Assembly: GCA_039566865.1 (NCBI GenBank)
Contig: CM076943.1
Location: 39,006,663-39,070,662 of the forward strand
Length of the DNA stretch: 64,000 bases
Origin: Aurelia coerulea
Taxonomy: Eukaryota > Cnidaria > Scyphozoa > Semaeostomeae > Ulmaridae
Direction of reading: 5' to 3'
Numbering within the stretch: position 1 is the stretch's first letter; every line of letters begins with the position of its first letter. Below the pieces are notes generated by a model. It made no database searches. It saw nothing but the letters and a program-made list of their open reading frames with translations, and was not told the origin of the DNA. Positions 38,801 to 42,599 of the stretch are shown here, in pieces. Made by a program: the position numbers and the translations under genes.

Positions 38801-40378
38801 TTGTGGAGACATAGCTGTAGGACTCCGTTTGTTTTGTCGTTATTTTTTGTCTTCAAAGAAATGAAGAATTATTTTTACGACTCTAGGTGGTATACTTTTG
38901 TTCATTTGTCATAATCCTCCTCCCATTAATCATCGTTCCTTTCATTTTAGCATATAGCAACAGTTGCCATCAAGGCTAAGGATTGGTAAGTCACTTTAGT
39001 GCGTCCAAAGCAGCAGTTCGAATGATTTTTTGATTGTCTTACGGGTTTCTAAACACAAGTATTACGAGATTTACTTGGTCAGTTTAAGCATGGGGCATTG
39101 CGGACACTTTTATTTTGAACGAAATATGCACTCGTAATGAATGAACTGCTCTCCGGAGAAGTGAACAAGTGCAGCTAACGCTACGCTGGCAGTCAAGGTT
39201 AGGTAGTAGCCTTTGCTAAGCATTAAGGTGGTTGTATTAAATGCACATTTCATTCAAAATAAAGTGTCCGCAATACTCCATGGTGTAAGTTAAGGTTATC
39301 GTAAGAAAATGTTATTCAAAGTGGTTTATTTCTGTCTCAGTCAAAGATGAACCAGCTCTTCCTTTGTCCAGTCCATATTTTAGAAGATCTGGTAAAACTC
39401 TGATTTCCAAATTGGCCTGGGAAGACAAAATTTTGAACAAAGCAAAGTCACTGCATTTCTGTAAAGATCAGATTTCCCTACAGGACTTCCCGTTTTAGGC
39501 AACCTCGCAGTTTTGAACTGCAATTGGTACGCAACAAACAAACTTTTGAACGCTAACAATGAAAGAAAACAACGAGAAACAAGTCCAGGAGGGAAATAAC
39601 CTTGTCTGGGTATAAAATGAATCATTCGTAACTTAATCTGAGCAAACGTATTGATGACGAACTCTCTCAAAAGTGTTCTGAGATCTGAAGCAACTTCTTA
39701 CTGCAGTCTTTATACTAAGAACGGAGGTCATGCTTTTGTTTTCTTTCATAAAATTTACCAGACTTGTGACGATGAGTCCCTTGTATCCCTGCTGTAAACC
39801 TTGCTCGTTAACCGAAGCACCATCTTTAAGTCAAAGAGCACAAGGAAACAAAGGAATCCAGGTTGTAAGTCTGAAAATTTACCAGATTTGTAGTCTCAAT
39901 CCAAATCTCTTCTGTGGCAAGTAAAAAGGTAAATTATTATAAATATAAATTTCAATGGCAGGGAAATCATGGACTGGAATCGAACATGGAATTCTCGTTC
40001 CCATACAAACCCTTTACCAGCATTTCAGCATTTTCCTATTTTTCGGATCTAAAAGATGAGTGATTTTAGCAACTGAATGTTCACATCTAAGTTAACCTTT
40101 GACAGATAGATTGGCATTTCAGTTTTGAATATCAGTCGCATACTATTTATTCCGCATGCCACCAAACACGCTAACTTTCTTTTTCCCATCCAGTTTACTT
40201 ATATTGATTTTTTCATTCTAGTGACGAGGAGAACATTAACGCGGTTCCATTTAAATGCTTGTCATTCGATGAATTGACAGGATCAGCCACAGCCGTTTGC
40301 AACGAAGATGAAACAGATTGGTTGAACTTCTCCATTAAAAAAGAAAAAGTCTTACGTGTGTTTTCCGATGTAAAATAA
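4089..40378 (+). CDS. AASDHPPT: AASDHPPT, 4'-phosphopantetheinyl transferase (spliced, 9 exons seen)
   Basis: Sfp-type transferase that moves the phosphopantetheine arm of CoA to a Ser of carrier proteins (FASN, mitochondrial ACP, aminoadipate-semialdehyde dehydrogenase). Exons seen: 4089-4163, 9988-10077, 13988-14086, 14523-14564, 21787-21908, 23529-23630, 37622-37702, 38951-38985 and 40222-40378. Family blocks in order: VRWAFN, EEKKRVHQFVFKSDAMLAM, GRLLIR, IPWNEIQLERTEKGKPFL, SFNVSHQ, FFKTMRRQFTPEEWE, FYRYW then CLKESYVKAVGTGLG (the catalytic W-x-KES-x2-K motif), VLYIDGKKVDW, LSFDEL. All junction phases agree except one gap: exon 4 ends in phase 0 and exon 21787 begins with 2 nt of a codon, so a missing exon of length 3n+1 is required. 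It should carry the metal-binding VGxD motif. I could not find it. Introns are packed with transposons; the largest is 14 kb. Confidence 0.9.
4250..4269. repeat. 20-bp perfect palindrome
   Basis: GCGCGCGGAATTCCGCGCGC lies in AASDHPPT intron 1. It is short and possibly chance or a remnant; no function is claimed. Confidence 0.5.
5284..5425 (-). mobile_element. tRNA-derived SINE
   Basis: On the minus strand the order is A-box-like TGGCGCAGTGG (near 5390), then B box GGTTCGATCCC (near 5340), then a tail through ATTTTAATTCTCC. This is a pol III promoter layout, but the spacing and flanks do not fold as a proper tRNA cloverleaf with an acceptor stem. The 3' part recurs at 35808-35885. Confidence 0.65.
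5461..5875. mobile_element. G-rich MITE, copy 2
   Basis: Second copy of the 3520-3902 family, with ACTCTCAAGTACCGAATAA / TTATTCGGTACTTGAGAGT ends and a longer G-run (over 20 G near 5480). The interior matches copy 1, including AACACG...AACATGGGTACCA and the repeated GGGGTTGGAA. Confidence 0.75.
5975..6560 (-). mobile_element. CR1/L2-like LINE 3' fragment (decayed)
   Basis: Minus-strand frames give pieces of the C-terminal part of a LINE reverse transcriptase ORF: LNVLKRLRSFIG, VQSFVYSNFNYCPLVW, KIERIQEHALRFLYND, and further on an IWNCLPNELK-like and cysteine-bearing tail. At least one frameshift separates the pieces. It is 5'-truncated, with no catalytic domain. Confidence 0.75.
6561..7250. 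other. AASDHPPT intron 1, unassigned
   Basis: AT-rich sequence without coding signals, clear repeat ends or structured motifs that I can recognise. Confidence 0.35.
7255..9690. repeat. Foldback repeat interrupted by a hAT-like insertion
   Basis: The segment 7255-7450 reappears in inverse at about 9495-9690; shared strings include CATGATAT, AACCCTCAGAAAGAT, TTCATTGATGTAC and CTAGAAACTGACT. The two arms are roughly 75-80% alike. The right arm holds an open minus frame (IMILNPQKDWLFIDVHKITVF) while the left arm is broken by stops. The hAT-like element 7452-9405 sits between the arms. Confidence 0.6.
7452..9405. mobile_element. hAT-like non-autonomous element
   Basis: Ends CAGAGGCGGATCCAG and CTGGATCCGCTCCTG are inverted repeats of the common CAGGGGCGGATCCAG type. 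TGATAAC is present at both flanks, consistent with a target duplication of 7-8 bp. No transposase frame remains. The interior includes a palindromic stretch near 7820-7920 with a repeated TTTTAGCGGGAGCAACAG-like motif, and GC-rich CCTTCGGCGC repeats near the right end. Confidence 0.6.
9988..10077 (+). CDS. AASDHPPT: AASDHPPT exon 2
   Basis: Acceptor CTGTCACAG|GAATGG and donor GCAATG|GTATTT. It encodes EWINAASYLSQEEKKRVHQF and then VFKSDAMLAM, 30 codons in phase 0 at both ends. This equals the EW...EEKERIGQFVFARDA block of vertebrate AASDHPPT. Confidence 0.88.
10433..12010 (+). mobile_element. CR1/Rex-like LINE, 5'-truncated, one frameshift
   Basis: Reverse transcriptase region of a non-LTR retrotransposon. 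The first frame (about 10433-11035) has KIAKIVPVHKSG, NYRPISVLPVLSKVIEKL, FQFGFRP..ST, FIDLSKAFDTISH and GVPQGSILGPLLF. The catalytic YADD lies at about 11017-11031 but in the second frame (YADDTVIYVADKDL), so a one-base frameshift just before it breaks the ORF. The second frame runs to the stop at 11819 with KYLGIEID, LPTFTYCG and the typical C-terminal SFHFMGAKLYNELP. The 3' end runs into a TTA/TA microsatellite near 11985-12010. It lacks ORF1 and the endonuclease and lies in AASDHPPT intron 2. Confidence 0.85.
12600..13300 (+). mobile_element. LINE 3' tail fragment
   Basis: Two adjacent frames (12614-12847, 12831-13064) carry LINE ORF2 C-terminal signatures: VHHNRILKILQYKGKL, IHTNLNVLKI, and HSYRTRNNDLFEVPK followed by RFGNCAISVKRSKDMELP, the decayed form of the usual F.YxTR...FG..SI.Y.G...WN.LP. 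It ends in an AATAAAACTGTTGTTG tail near 13280. Confidence 0.75.
13525..13640 (+). mobile_element. Short LINE ORF2 fragment
   Basis: It encodes ASVRYSAVLAVTGPWKGTSR and EKLYDELEWESLGLF, the conserved AALAVTGAWKGTS..KLY.ELGWESL block found in the C-terminal half of a different LINE family. Nothing else of the element remains. Confidence 0.7.
13988..14086 (+). CDS. AASDHPPT: AASDHPPT exon 3
   Basis: Acceptor after a T-rich tract (ACTATAG|ACTGGG) and strong donor TTCTTA|GTAAGT. It encodes TGRLLIRCCVNCLLGIPWNE then IQLERTEKGKPFL, matching GRLMIRK...IPWNHIRLQRTAKGKPVL of the family, including the GKP motif. 33 codons, phase 0 at both ends. Confidence 0.9.
14523..14564 (+). CDS. AASDHPPT: AASDHPPT exon 4 (GC donor)
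   Basis: Acceptor ATTATAG|GTTGGT. The exon encodes VGHEHAISFNVSHQ, corresponding to the family FNFNISHQ(GDY) motif. It ends CACCAG|GCAAGA, a GC-AG type donor with good consensus; no GT donor fits the family alignment. 14 codons, phase 0 at both ends, contiguous with exon 3. Confidence 0.82.
14762..14950. mobile_element. TTAA-flanked MITE (piggyBac-like)
   Basis: TTAA at both ends and inverted ends AAGACAAATGACGGATATAT / TATATCTCCGTCATTTGTCTT. 189 bp, non-coding. TTAA target sites plus short TIRs are the piggyBac hallmark. Confidence 0.7.
14951..16540. other. AASDHPPT intron, unassigned
   Basis: The missing AASDHPPT exon should lie somewhere between 14565 and 21786. I searched this part by eye for a (G)DYxVL...VGxDxM frame behind an AG acceptor and found none. 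Otherwise it is AT-rich non-coding sequence. Confidence 0.4.
16561..16760. repeat. Tandem duplication, two units of about 112 bp
   Basis: CTGCGGTCTTCA..AG.TTGAGTTCGTAA..GC.GTG.CAAAAG appears at 16565 and again at 16677, followed each time by TGTAAATCC. The units are about 80% identical. Function unknown; likely part of a dispersed repeat. Confidence 0.6.
16960..17430. repeat. Dispersed repeat family R1, copy 2
   Basis: Shares with 2090-2430 the ordered blocks ATGACAAGGATA, TTTAGTTC, CATATTTT.GGAATG, TTTATCCCAAAGCATA, AACTTGTGTAGCTAAGT and TGGTAGCCTCTGG.ATTTGATAT, ending GGAGCTTCTACGGTA. Confidence 0.6.
17430..18251 (+). mobile_element. CR1/L2-like LINE 3' fragment
   Basis: The frame 17437-18057 is intact and encodes the C-terminal 206 residues of a LINE reverse transcriptase ORF: CQKASNKLYALARISPYM, MRAFITSQFQYCPLICMFH, KINKIQERALRITYKD, HYNLRNNNEF, RFKGPQLWQILPPTIRNSES, and the cysteine tail CKLCRVFIPNLGFL. 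It ends in a (TAA)n run at about 18236-18251. The catalytic domain is absent through 5' truncation. Confidence 0.85.
18260..19832. other. AASDHPPT intron, unassigned
   Basis: No recognisable gene, repeat boundary or transposon protein. The missing AASDHPPT exon could be hidden here but I did not detect it. Confidence 0.35.
19833..21250. mobile_element. Long-TIR foldback element, about 1.4 kb
   Basis: The ends ACTAATAGACCATTCCCATG and CATGGGAATGGTCTATTAGT are inverted, and the match continues inward for about 250-300 bp (through GACGTCACCACCAGTGCGGC, GTTAAACACC and TAGATGTTT). The short overlapping frames here are the two strands of these arms, not genes. The centre, about 20450-20850, is unique and non-coding. 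Confidence 0.75.
21330..21695. repeat. Dispersed repeat family R1, copy 3
   Basis: Contains AAATGACAAGGATGTATATG, TTTAGTTCGTTTACCCCATA, TTTGCGGAAT and a right end GAGCTTTTACGGTAG, in the same order as the other R1 copies. It ends about 90 bp upstream of AASDHPPT exon 21787. Confidence 0.6.
21787..21908 (+). CDS. AASDHPPT: AASDHPPT exon with FTPEEWE block
   Basis: Acceptor TTTTTCCTTAG|TGAACA and donor TACTGG|GTAAAA. It begins with two bases completing a codon, then encodes NTTIPDFFKTMRRQFTPEEW and EIIRSRSTDREQMASFYRYW, equal to IPEFFHIMKRKFTNKEWE...FYRNW of the family. Phase 0 at the 3' end. Confidence 0.9.
21963..22288. mobile_element. MITE with 22-bp TIRs
   Basis: AGCCGGTTTTCCACTAGACG at the left and CGCCTAGTGGAAAACCAGCT at the right. 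The sub-terminal CGCAGCAGAGCGGCTGTTG / CAACAGCCGCTCCGCTGTGC also pairs. Non-coding; 8-bp target duplication not clear. Confidence 0.7.
23015..23343. mobile_element. MITE with GTTTACACGAGATC ends
   Basis: Left CTCTGTTTACACGAGATCGG and right CCGATCTCGTGCAAACAGGG are inverted. The interior is rich in GGATCC/GATCGGATCC repeats and has a short hairpin TGGGATCACTTT...AAAGTGATCCCA at about 23198-23222. Confidence 0.7.
23529..23630 (+). CDS. AASDHPPT: AASDHPPT exon with KES catalytic motif
   Basis: Acceptor TTTGCAG|TGTCTT and donor AAAGAG|GTTAGT. It encodes CLKESYVKAVGTGLGTSTAA and YMRFELNSDSLSKE; with the preceding exon it forms YWCLKESYVKAVG, the P3 motif (Glu and Lys of KES-x2-K are present). 34 codons, phase 0 at both ends. 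Confidence 0.92.
24287..24450. repeat. Hairpin MITE, 164 bp
   Basis: ATAGACCATTTTGACATT...GGGGAGAGCAA.ATTTTTCTGG is mirrored by CCAGAAAAATATTGCTCTCC...AATGTCAAAATGGTCTAT. The arms are about 65 bp with few mismatches. Confidence 0.75.
24440..24806 (+). mobile_element. LINE ORF2 C-terminal fragment
   Basis: NDGVEDTENYLLLCQSYKEP, then after a frameshift SDFSHLSNEILVELTLYG and VNKGLIEATINSFLQLS. This is the usual C-terminal cysteine motif (degenerate) and ILLYG...N..IIEAT..F block of a LINE family. A C-run near 24740 precedes the end. Confidence 0.65.
25100..25186. repeat. ACTTAAAAA simple repeat
   Basis: Repeats of AAAAACACTTA. A similar run is at 36835-36915. Low-complexity DNA at the edge of transposon insertions. 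Confidence 0.7.
25189..25914. mobile_element. Mariner/Tc1-like foldback MITE with TA target
   Basis: Flanked by TA, with ends CCGGGTGAGTCAGAAAAAAC / GTTTTTTCTGACTCACCCGG. The inverted match extends through most of the length (e.g. GTGACGTCGCG, GATCATAAGCTTTT, ACCGATTTCGATGGG). A related half-copy is at 51271-51610. There is no transposase. Confidence 0.75.
25999..26043 (-). ncRNA. Hammerhead ribozyme A
   Basis: Minus strand: stem I CCAGT-TGCT, core CTGAAGA, stem II TGCCC-CAGT-GGGC, GAAA, stem III reduced to AC/GT, cleavage triplet GTC, then AGCA-CTGG closing stem I. AGCA pairs with TGCT and CTGG with CCAG around one bulged T. N7 is A rather than the usual U. Confidence 0.78.
27011..27054 (+). 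ncRNA. Hammerhead ribozyme B
   Basis: TTGCT, CTGAAGA at 27019-27025, TGCCC-TAGT-GGGC, GAAAC, GTC, AGCA. Same architecture as A with a 4-bp TGCT/AGCA stem I next to a canonical GTC site. A damaged relative lacking CTGAAGA is at about 26910-26935. Confidence 0.75.
27187..27240 (-). ncRNA. Hammerhead-like motif H1
   Basis: Minus: ATAAGC, CTGAAGA, GTCTG-CGTGAA-CAGAC, GAAAC, TAGTA, GCATAT. Stem II is a clean 5-bp helix. Stem I pairs GC and TAT across one mismatch. Stem III is very short. Confidence 0.6.
27291..27347 (+). ncRNA. Hammerhead-like motif H2
   Basis: Inverted twin of H1: the same core, CTGAAGA then GTCTGCGTGAACAGAC and GAAAC, here on the plus strand and therefore in sense with AASDHPPT. 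Confidence 0.6.
27512..27559 (-). ncRNA. Hammerhead ribozyme I
   Basis: Minus: GCTATTA, CTGATGA (fully canonical), AGGC-TTAC-GCC, GAAA, palindromic CG in ACGT as stem III, T at position 17, then TACTAG pairing with CTATTA at 5 of 6 positions. Confidence 0.77.
27919..28320 (-). CDS. PLE GIY-YIG endonuclease domain, left arm
   Basis: 133 codons reading away from the palindrome centre. VVYLLECTVCGVQYVGSTC is the GIY-YIG signature (VYLLEC...QYVGST), followed by the catalytic-type Arg in FRLRFNNYKAC, then FFRHFTGEGHHG and the terminal SFWQYRLDCFAPKGLN block typical of Penelope-like C-termini. It is a fragment of a longer polyprotein whose RT is missing; it has no start of its own. Confidence 0.85.
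   Translation of the reverse strand: MCNVMSNSGHFHSNIDSREYRINYSFNCDSSNVVYLLECTVCGVQYVGSTCTPFRLRFNNYKACSHKFNSGASVPQAEFFRHFTGEGHHGFLKDISIKIIDRLTGGNRMRESFWQYRLDCFAPKGLNTRQVDT
28307..28729 (+). CDS. PLE GIY-YIG endonuclease domain, right arm
   Basis: The same protein as the left arm, residue for residue where compared, on the opposite strand. The Arg, His and Glu positions of the GIY-YIG fold (LRFNNY, FFRHFTGEGHH, MRESFWQ) are preserved, and the stop is at the same place. Truncated at the N-terminus by the palindrome centre. Confidence 0.85.
   Translation: MTLHTFQVCNVMSNSGHFHSNIDSREYRINYSFNCDSSNVVYLLECTVCGVQYVGSTCTPFRLRFNNYKACSHKFNSGASVPQAEFFRHFTGEGHHGFLKDISIKIIDRLTGGNRMRESFWQYRLDCFAPKGLNTRQVDT
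29090..29137 (+). ncRNA. Hammerhead ribozyme J
   Basis: Inverted twin of ribozyme I: CTATTA, CTGATGA, AGGC-TTAC-GCC, GAAA, CGTT, TACTAG. Sense orientation within the AASDHPPT intron. Confidence 0.77.
29323..29364 (-). ncRNA. Hammerhead ribozyme K (3' of the PLE)
   Basis: Minus: ATTCTC, CTGACGA, TGAC-CATAGA-GTC, GAAA, palindromic CGCG within ACGCGT as stem III, A at position 17, then GAGAAT, which pairs with ATTCTC at all six positions. It lies downstream of the PLE stop codon on the same strand, as expected for a 3' terminal-repeat ribozyme. Confidence 0.8.
29608..31838 (-). CDS. PLE reverse transcriptase with GIY-YIG endonuclease
   Basis: About 730 residues. RT motifs in order: ITRADKGGATVIW, ARFYLLPKIHKKNNPGRPVV, LVTMDVRSLYTNISHEEG, GCAMGTVAAPSYAVIYMGEF, YYGRYIDDILMIY (catalytic DD) and SIPFLDTRIYID. 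The thumb-like region is followed by a Cys-rich linker (YCSPCNTSRSLCCNHV), then GIY-YIG: MNVIYLLECVRCNIQYVGKS, FNYRLNNYRSR, KHFKQQHH and WIMRLQTLTPKGLN. PLEs replicate by target-primed reverse transcription and are related to telomerase RT. The frame stays open back to about 32136 but has no ATG there; the first conserved residues (LNFCPRPPRYN) are at about 31785. It is in the -1 frame relative to the ORF1-like frame, so translation by -1 frameshifting or an internal start is likely. Confidence 0.9.
31839..32810 (-). CDS. PLE ORF1-like protein
   Basis: Open from about 32810 to the stop TAA at 31841-31839. The visible ATG is at 32597 but the frame reads sensibly upstream (KTEKIARFESHRDFLTTCIR then DKIIPMNFKIEVEPS), so the start is probably further 5' or lost in the TA-rich flank. 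It has a helical first half (FLTSWYEKIEKLSLELM, DEEYNEIKTIVNKYNEQKKH), a Gln/Pro-rich middle with a polyQ-like run, the segment RTYADILK and a coiled-coil-like end (TNTQQAFEMLQRNFERLVDF). No catalytic motif. By analogy with LINE ORF1 it may bind RNA or multimerise, but that is inference. Confidence 0.6.
   Translation of the reverse strand, partial: YIARNTDTPEADASASDSSIATVIDTTETTSSTADDTQQLAIKLNRKTEKIARFESHRDFLTTCIRDKIIPMNFKIEVEPSIGNHDDQFLTSWYEKIEKLSLELMSDTVKFCKATITTTTTEANSLDDALKAATADEEYNEIKTIVNKYNEQKKHELEKTKRAKHRKLRWNIVNGQPSKQQQPQQHQQQQQQPPSRQETARRPQRTAPTMTISGRQQQPPTVVDESTTPKDQGHGRLDTRARTYADILKPNATRRRPPPTSSKTTSIQPATNVSSQKNYAGPRTDSMDGGIQDLLTNTQQAFEMLQRNFERLVDFRMTQMDAF
33304..33359 (+). ncRNA. 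Hammerhead ribozyme C (array unit 1)
   Basis: TCAGTTG-CT, CTGAAGA, TGCCC-TAGT-GGGC, GAAA, CTAGTTAG stem-loop III, site GTA, then GA-TAGCTGA. TCAGTTG and TAGCTGA pair over seven positions (two G-U), next to a weak GA/CT step. Confidence 0.75.
34334..34389 (+). ncRNA. Hammerhead ribozyme D (array unit 2)
   Basis: Identical to ribozyme C by eye across core, stems I-III and cleavage site; 1030 bp downstream of it. Confidence 0.75.
35349..35404 (+). ncRNA. Hammerhead ribozyme E (array unit 3)
   Basis: Identical to C and D by eye; 1015 bp downstream of D. It is followed by a (TA)n tract and an inverted partial copy of the same end. Confidence 0.75.
35590..35690. repeat. Head-to-head hammerhead palindrome (F and G)
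   Basis: Two copies of TTGCTCTGAAGATGCCCTAG...GGGCGAAACTAGTTAGCAGA face each other around about 35639. Both have GC instead of GT before the expected cleavage base (TTAGCAG against TTAGTAG in C-E), which would weaken A15.1-U16.1 pairing, so these may be inactive. Confidence 0.65.
35808..35885 (-). mobile_element. tRNA-SINE fragment, second copy
   Basis: Matches the 3' half of the 5284-5425 SINE (B box GGTTCGATCCTAGG, then GGGGCACATTTTAATTCTCG and GTGGTAGCCCACTC). It is truncated before the A box and abuts a (TA)n tract. Confidence 0.65.
35973..36113. repeat. 140-bp palindrome between TA tracts
   Basis: ATGGATACTATAAGTGCGGA ... is mirrored by ...TCCGCACTTATAGTATCCAT, with the centre TTTTTTTGAAACATC. 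A further partial copy of one arm lies at 35887-35930. Confidence 0.75.
36132..36832. mobile_element. TTAA-flanked element (piggyBac-like), 700 bp
   Basis: TTAA at both edges with TIRs AGGGTTTGTGCAAGG / CCTTGCACAAACCCT. No transposase. It includes an ATGGCGGACAATGAG start-like segment at about 36277 that opens only 27 codons; I do not call it a gene. Confidence 0.75.
36988..37423. mobile_element. TTAA-flanked MITE, 430 bp
   Basis: TTAA at both edges with TIRs GGACAAGTCCGGGG / CCCCGGACTTGTCC. Internal AATGACGTCATTAATTATGA and ATGACGTCATTCTGC are CRE-like palindromes. Ends 200 bp upstream of an AASDHPPT exon. Confidence 0.75.
37622..37702 (+). CDS. AASDHPPT: AASDHPPT exon with YIDGKK block
   Basis: Acceptor CCCTTTTCAG|GAAATT and donor GACGAG|GTAATC. 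It encodes EIATDSVLYIDGKKVDWIFH and ESLLDDE, matching ETRLFLDGEEEKEWAFEESKIDE of the family. 27 codons, phase 0 at both ends, joining the exon at 23529 after a 14-kb intron. Confidence 0.9.
38070..38240. repeat. R1-like / AATAAGCCCC repeat remnant
   Basis: Contains AATAAGCCCCTCCCCCTAGA, AATAAGC(C/T) steps and a C-run, in the style of the R1 family right end in inverse orientation. Diverged. Confidence 0.4.
38285..38640. repeat. Imperfect foldback repeat
   Basis: TGGTGTAAAATTCTA..., TCAAAGGAACTTGG and TTTTTCAAAATGGCGGCGTT are mirrored by TGCCGCCATTTTGAAACG, CCTAAGTTCCTTT and AGTAGAATTTGACACCCA. The arms are about 150 bp with many mismatches, so this is an old foldback MITE. Confidence 0.6.
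38951..38985 (+). CDS. AASDHPPT: AASDHPPT micro-exon, 35 bp
   Basis: Acceptor TTCATTTTAG|CATATA and donor GATTG|GTAAGT. It encodes HIATVAIKAKD plus two bases, matching HHFVAVALRKPD of the family. It starts in phase 0 and leaves two bases that join T of the next exon to make a Cys codon. Confidence 0.85.
39950..40190. repeat. Dispersed repeat R2, copy 1
   Basis: Shares with 55340-55530 AAATCATGGAC(T/C)(G/A)GAATC, TGGAATTCT(C/T)GTTCCCATAC, CC.CTTACCA.CATTT, TTTTGAATATC.G and a CATGCCACC-like end. Non-coding. Confidence 0.55.
40222..40378 (+). CDS. AASDHPPT: AASDHPPT terminal exon
   Basis: Acceptor TTCATTCTAG|TGACGA. It encodes DEENINAVPFKCLSFDELTG then SATAVCNEDETDWLNFSIKK and a short tail to TAA at 40376-40378. 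LSFDEL and DWLNFSIKKE correspond to ILNFNDL and FWDCFCFTEE at the C-terminus of the family. An AATAAA overlaps the stop region. Confidence 0.85.
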
Positions 40379-40426
40379 AGCAGTAAGTATGGGATGCAGA
40401 CAAACAAGGACAAATTTGCAACACAA

Positions 40427-40630
40427 TAGCATCAGTTGCTTATGATTTATACTTGTAATTCAAAGCGATTTGCGATTGCAGGCAAAGGAAATTTCCCTAC
40501 CAGTAATTCAAAGCAGAAAAGCTGTAAAAGTTTCTCTGAAAAAATAGGGCAAACTGTCACCTTGTGCACGTGAAAGATGGTTTTCAACAAAGGTCATGAG
40601 TTTATCACGAAGGATGAATTTCAAAGATTT
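40427..40630. repeat. Foldback family FB1, single arm
   Basis: AATTCAAAGCGATT(T/A)GCGAT(T/C)GCAG(G/A)CAAAGGAAATT... and GTTTCTCTGAAA match arms of the foldback at 52265-52895 and pieces at 57118 and 60535. Only one arm is present here. Confidence 0.6.
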
Positions 40631-40680
40631 TGTCACGGATTTTGTTTGTTTGGAAAACAGAGTTACATAAAACTGTAATG

Positions 40681-40803
<123 letters not shown>

Positions 40804-41081
40804 TGGTTTTTGGGGTACATCTCATGTGGGTTTTGTGGTGCAATAGATACTTCCATTGAAAATAAGTTTGCAGCTATCGTTTCTATCCATTACTGATTTA
40901 TAATGATGGCTTGTTCCCAAATAACACAATCATAGGTGTATCAACTGCAATCTTCTGGACTTTTTTGTTTGTGCGGCTTTTGGGGTACATATTGTGAAAA
41001 ACAAGCAACTTTGCCATATCAGTACTAGGCCAATCCTAAGTAGAAAATAGCGATACCCTTTGGGAAGAGCTTGTTTCTGGC

Positions 41082-42450
41082 CAGTGGCGGCTGGCAGCGG
41101 TACTAGCGGTACCAGTCTAGTACCACTTTATTTTGAAAGCTTGAAATATATTTTAATGGTCTCATTTTCTAACATTTCAAAAATAGAAACGAATTGAATT
41201 GACCGTGAAAACAAACAGAAGGAAGAGTGGCAGAGCACTCTAGAGCCAATATCTCACCAATGACCCTCCCTCGTCTTAATCCTTGTTGAATGAGCAGTAT
41301 TGAATAAGTCCTTTATGTACTCCACGGTACCAGACATCGTTCCTCCAGTACTGCAGAAAGCAGTCCTATTGTGGTTTGTGACTCGTCATGACGTAAAACT
41401 CTTTGTGTATCCATAAGTCCAACAATGGTAAATTCGTTCGCATTACTAGATTCCTAATTCTGGTAATGCTGCATGGCCGCCAAAATAACACATCCACACA
41501 AGATTATGAAATCGACCCCCATCGACCCCGCATTTTTTTCAGCAGTATCAAATAACAATGGTCAAACTTTGCTGTTTTATTGAATGATACTGAGGTATTC
41601 GAAAGTACGTCAAAAGCTTTTAGGCCTGTTTTCAATTTAGCTGTCTAGGATTCTGCAGAAAAGTGTCGCAGGAATTGGCTACCATTTTTCCTGGATACGT
41701 GGCGAAGACTTAGATTCTTCTTCATTAGCTGAAGAGAAAAGCAACAATTGGCAGCTGTTTACCTACTCCCATACATTCCTGGTGCAAGTGGAACCATTCA
41801 AATCGTTCTACATGTAAACATGCAATTTTGTGCACACCACAAATGGAACAAGAAACCCCCGAAGAAACCCACGTTACTAGAATTTCATTTCTGGTACTTC
41901 CGTGAACAGCGGCTAACCAGTGGTGGACTGGGTGCCGCAAGTGATTAACTTTCTAAATGTATTGCTCACGTGCCTCTTAAGTGGCCGCAGCCAATGATCG
42001 ACATGACTCACTTGCATTTCGGTGGAACGGTCTTTGCCTAGCAATGCAACAGCCAGCACCGTTTGAAAAGATTTTCAGAAAATGAATTCATTAAAAGTAA
42101 GTAGCATGGTTTGCAAAAAAGAAGTATTCTATAATGTCCAGATAAATAGCGTTTTGTAGTTTCATCATAAAATTTTATGCTTTCTCTACTATGTTTGACT
42201 TAAAAAATCTCCCTACACCACTTTCTCAAACATCTATTGGGGAAAGCATTTAGCTTGCAATTTAGAGACAATCCATGACGATATTTGCTTTAAAATACAA
42301 ATCTCCCCAGGGGCTTCGCCCCTGGACCCCAATGGGGGGCTCGCAGCGCCCCCCATACCCCCAGCTGGTCATGAGACAAAAATTTGTGAGCGAAGCGACC
42401 AAATTTTTGTTTAACTAGTACCATCTTATTTTTCGTGCCAGCCGCCACTG
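41082..42450. mobile_element. hAT non-autonomous element with exact 8-bp TSD
   Basis: Ends CAGTGGCGGCTGGCA / TGCCAGCCGCCACTG are perfect TIRs and TTTCTGGC flanks both sides (41074-41081 and 42451-42458), the 8-bp duplication typical of hAT. The sub-terminal CTAGTACCA repeats in inverse. The interior is non-coding, with a GC-rich stretch at 42300-42365. Confidence 0.88.
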
Positions 42451-42599
42451 TTTCTGGCAGCCCAGCATTTACACAAAACCATTTTTGAAATGAAAACAGT
42501 AGGAGAAAATTACAGCAACATGCTTTTTTGTGGTTTTTGGGGTACATGTACCTGTATGATCGAAATATCATAACTTTGGTTATCTCGTAACCTCGTGAT

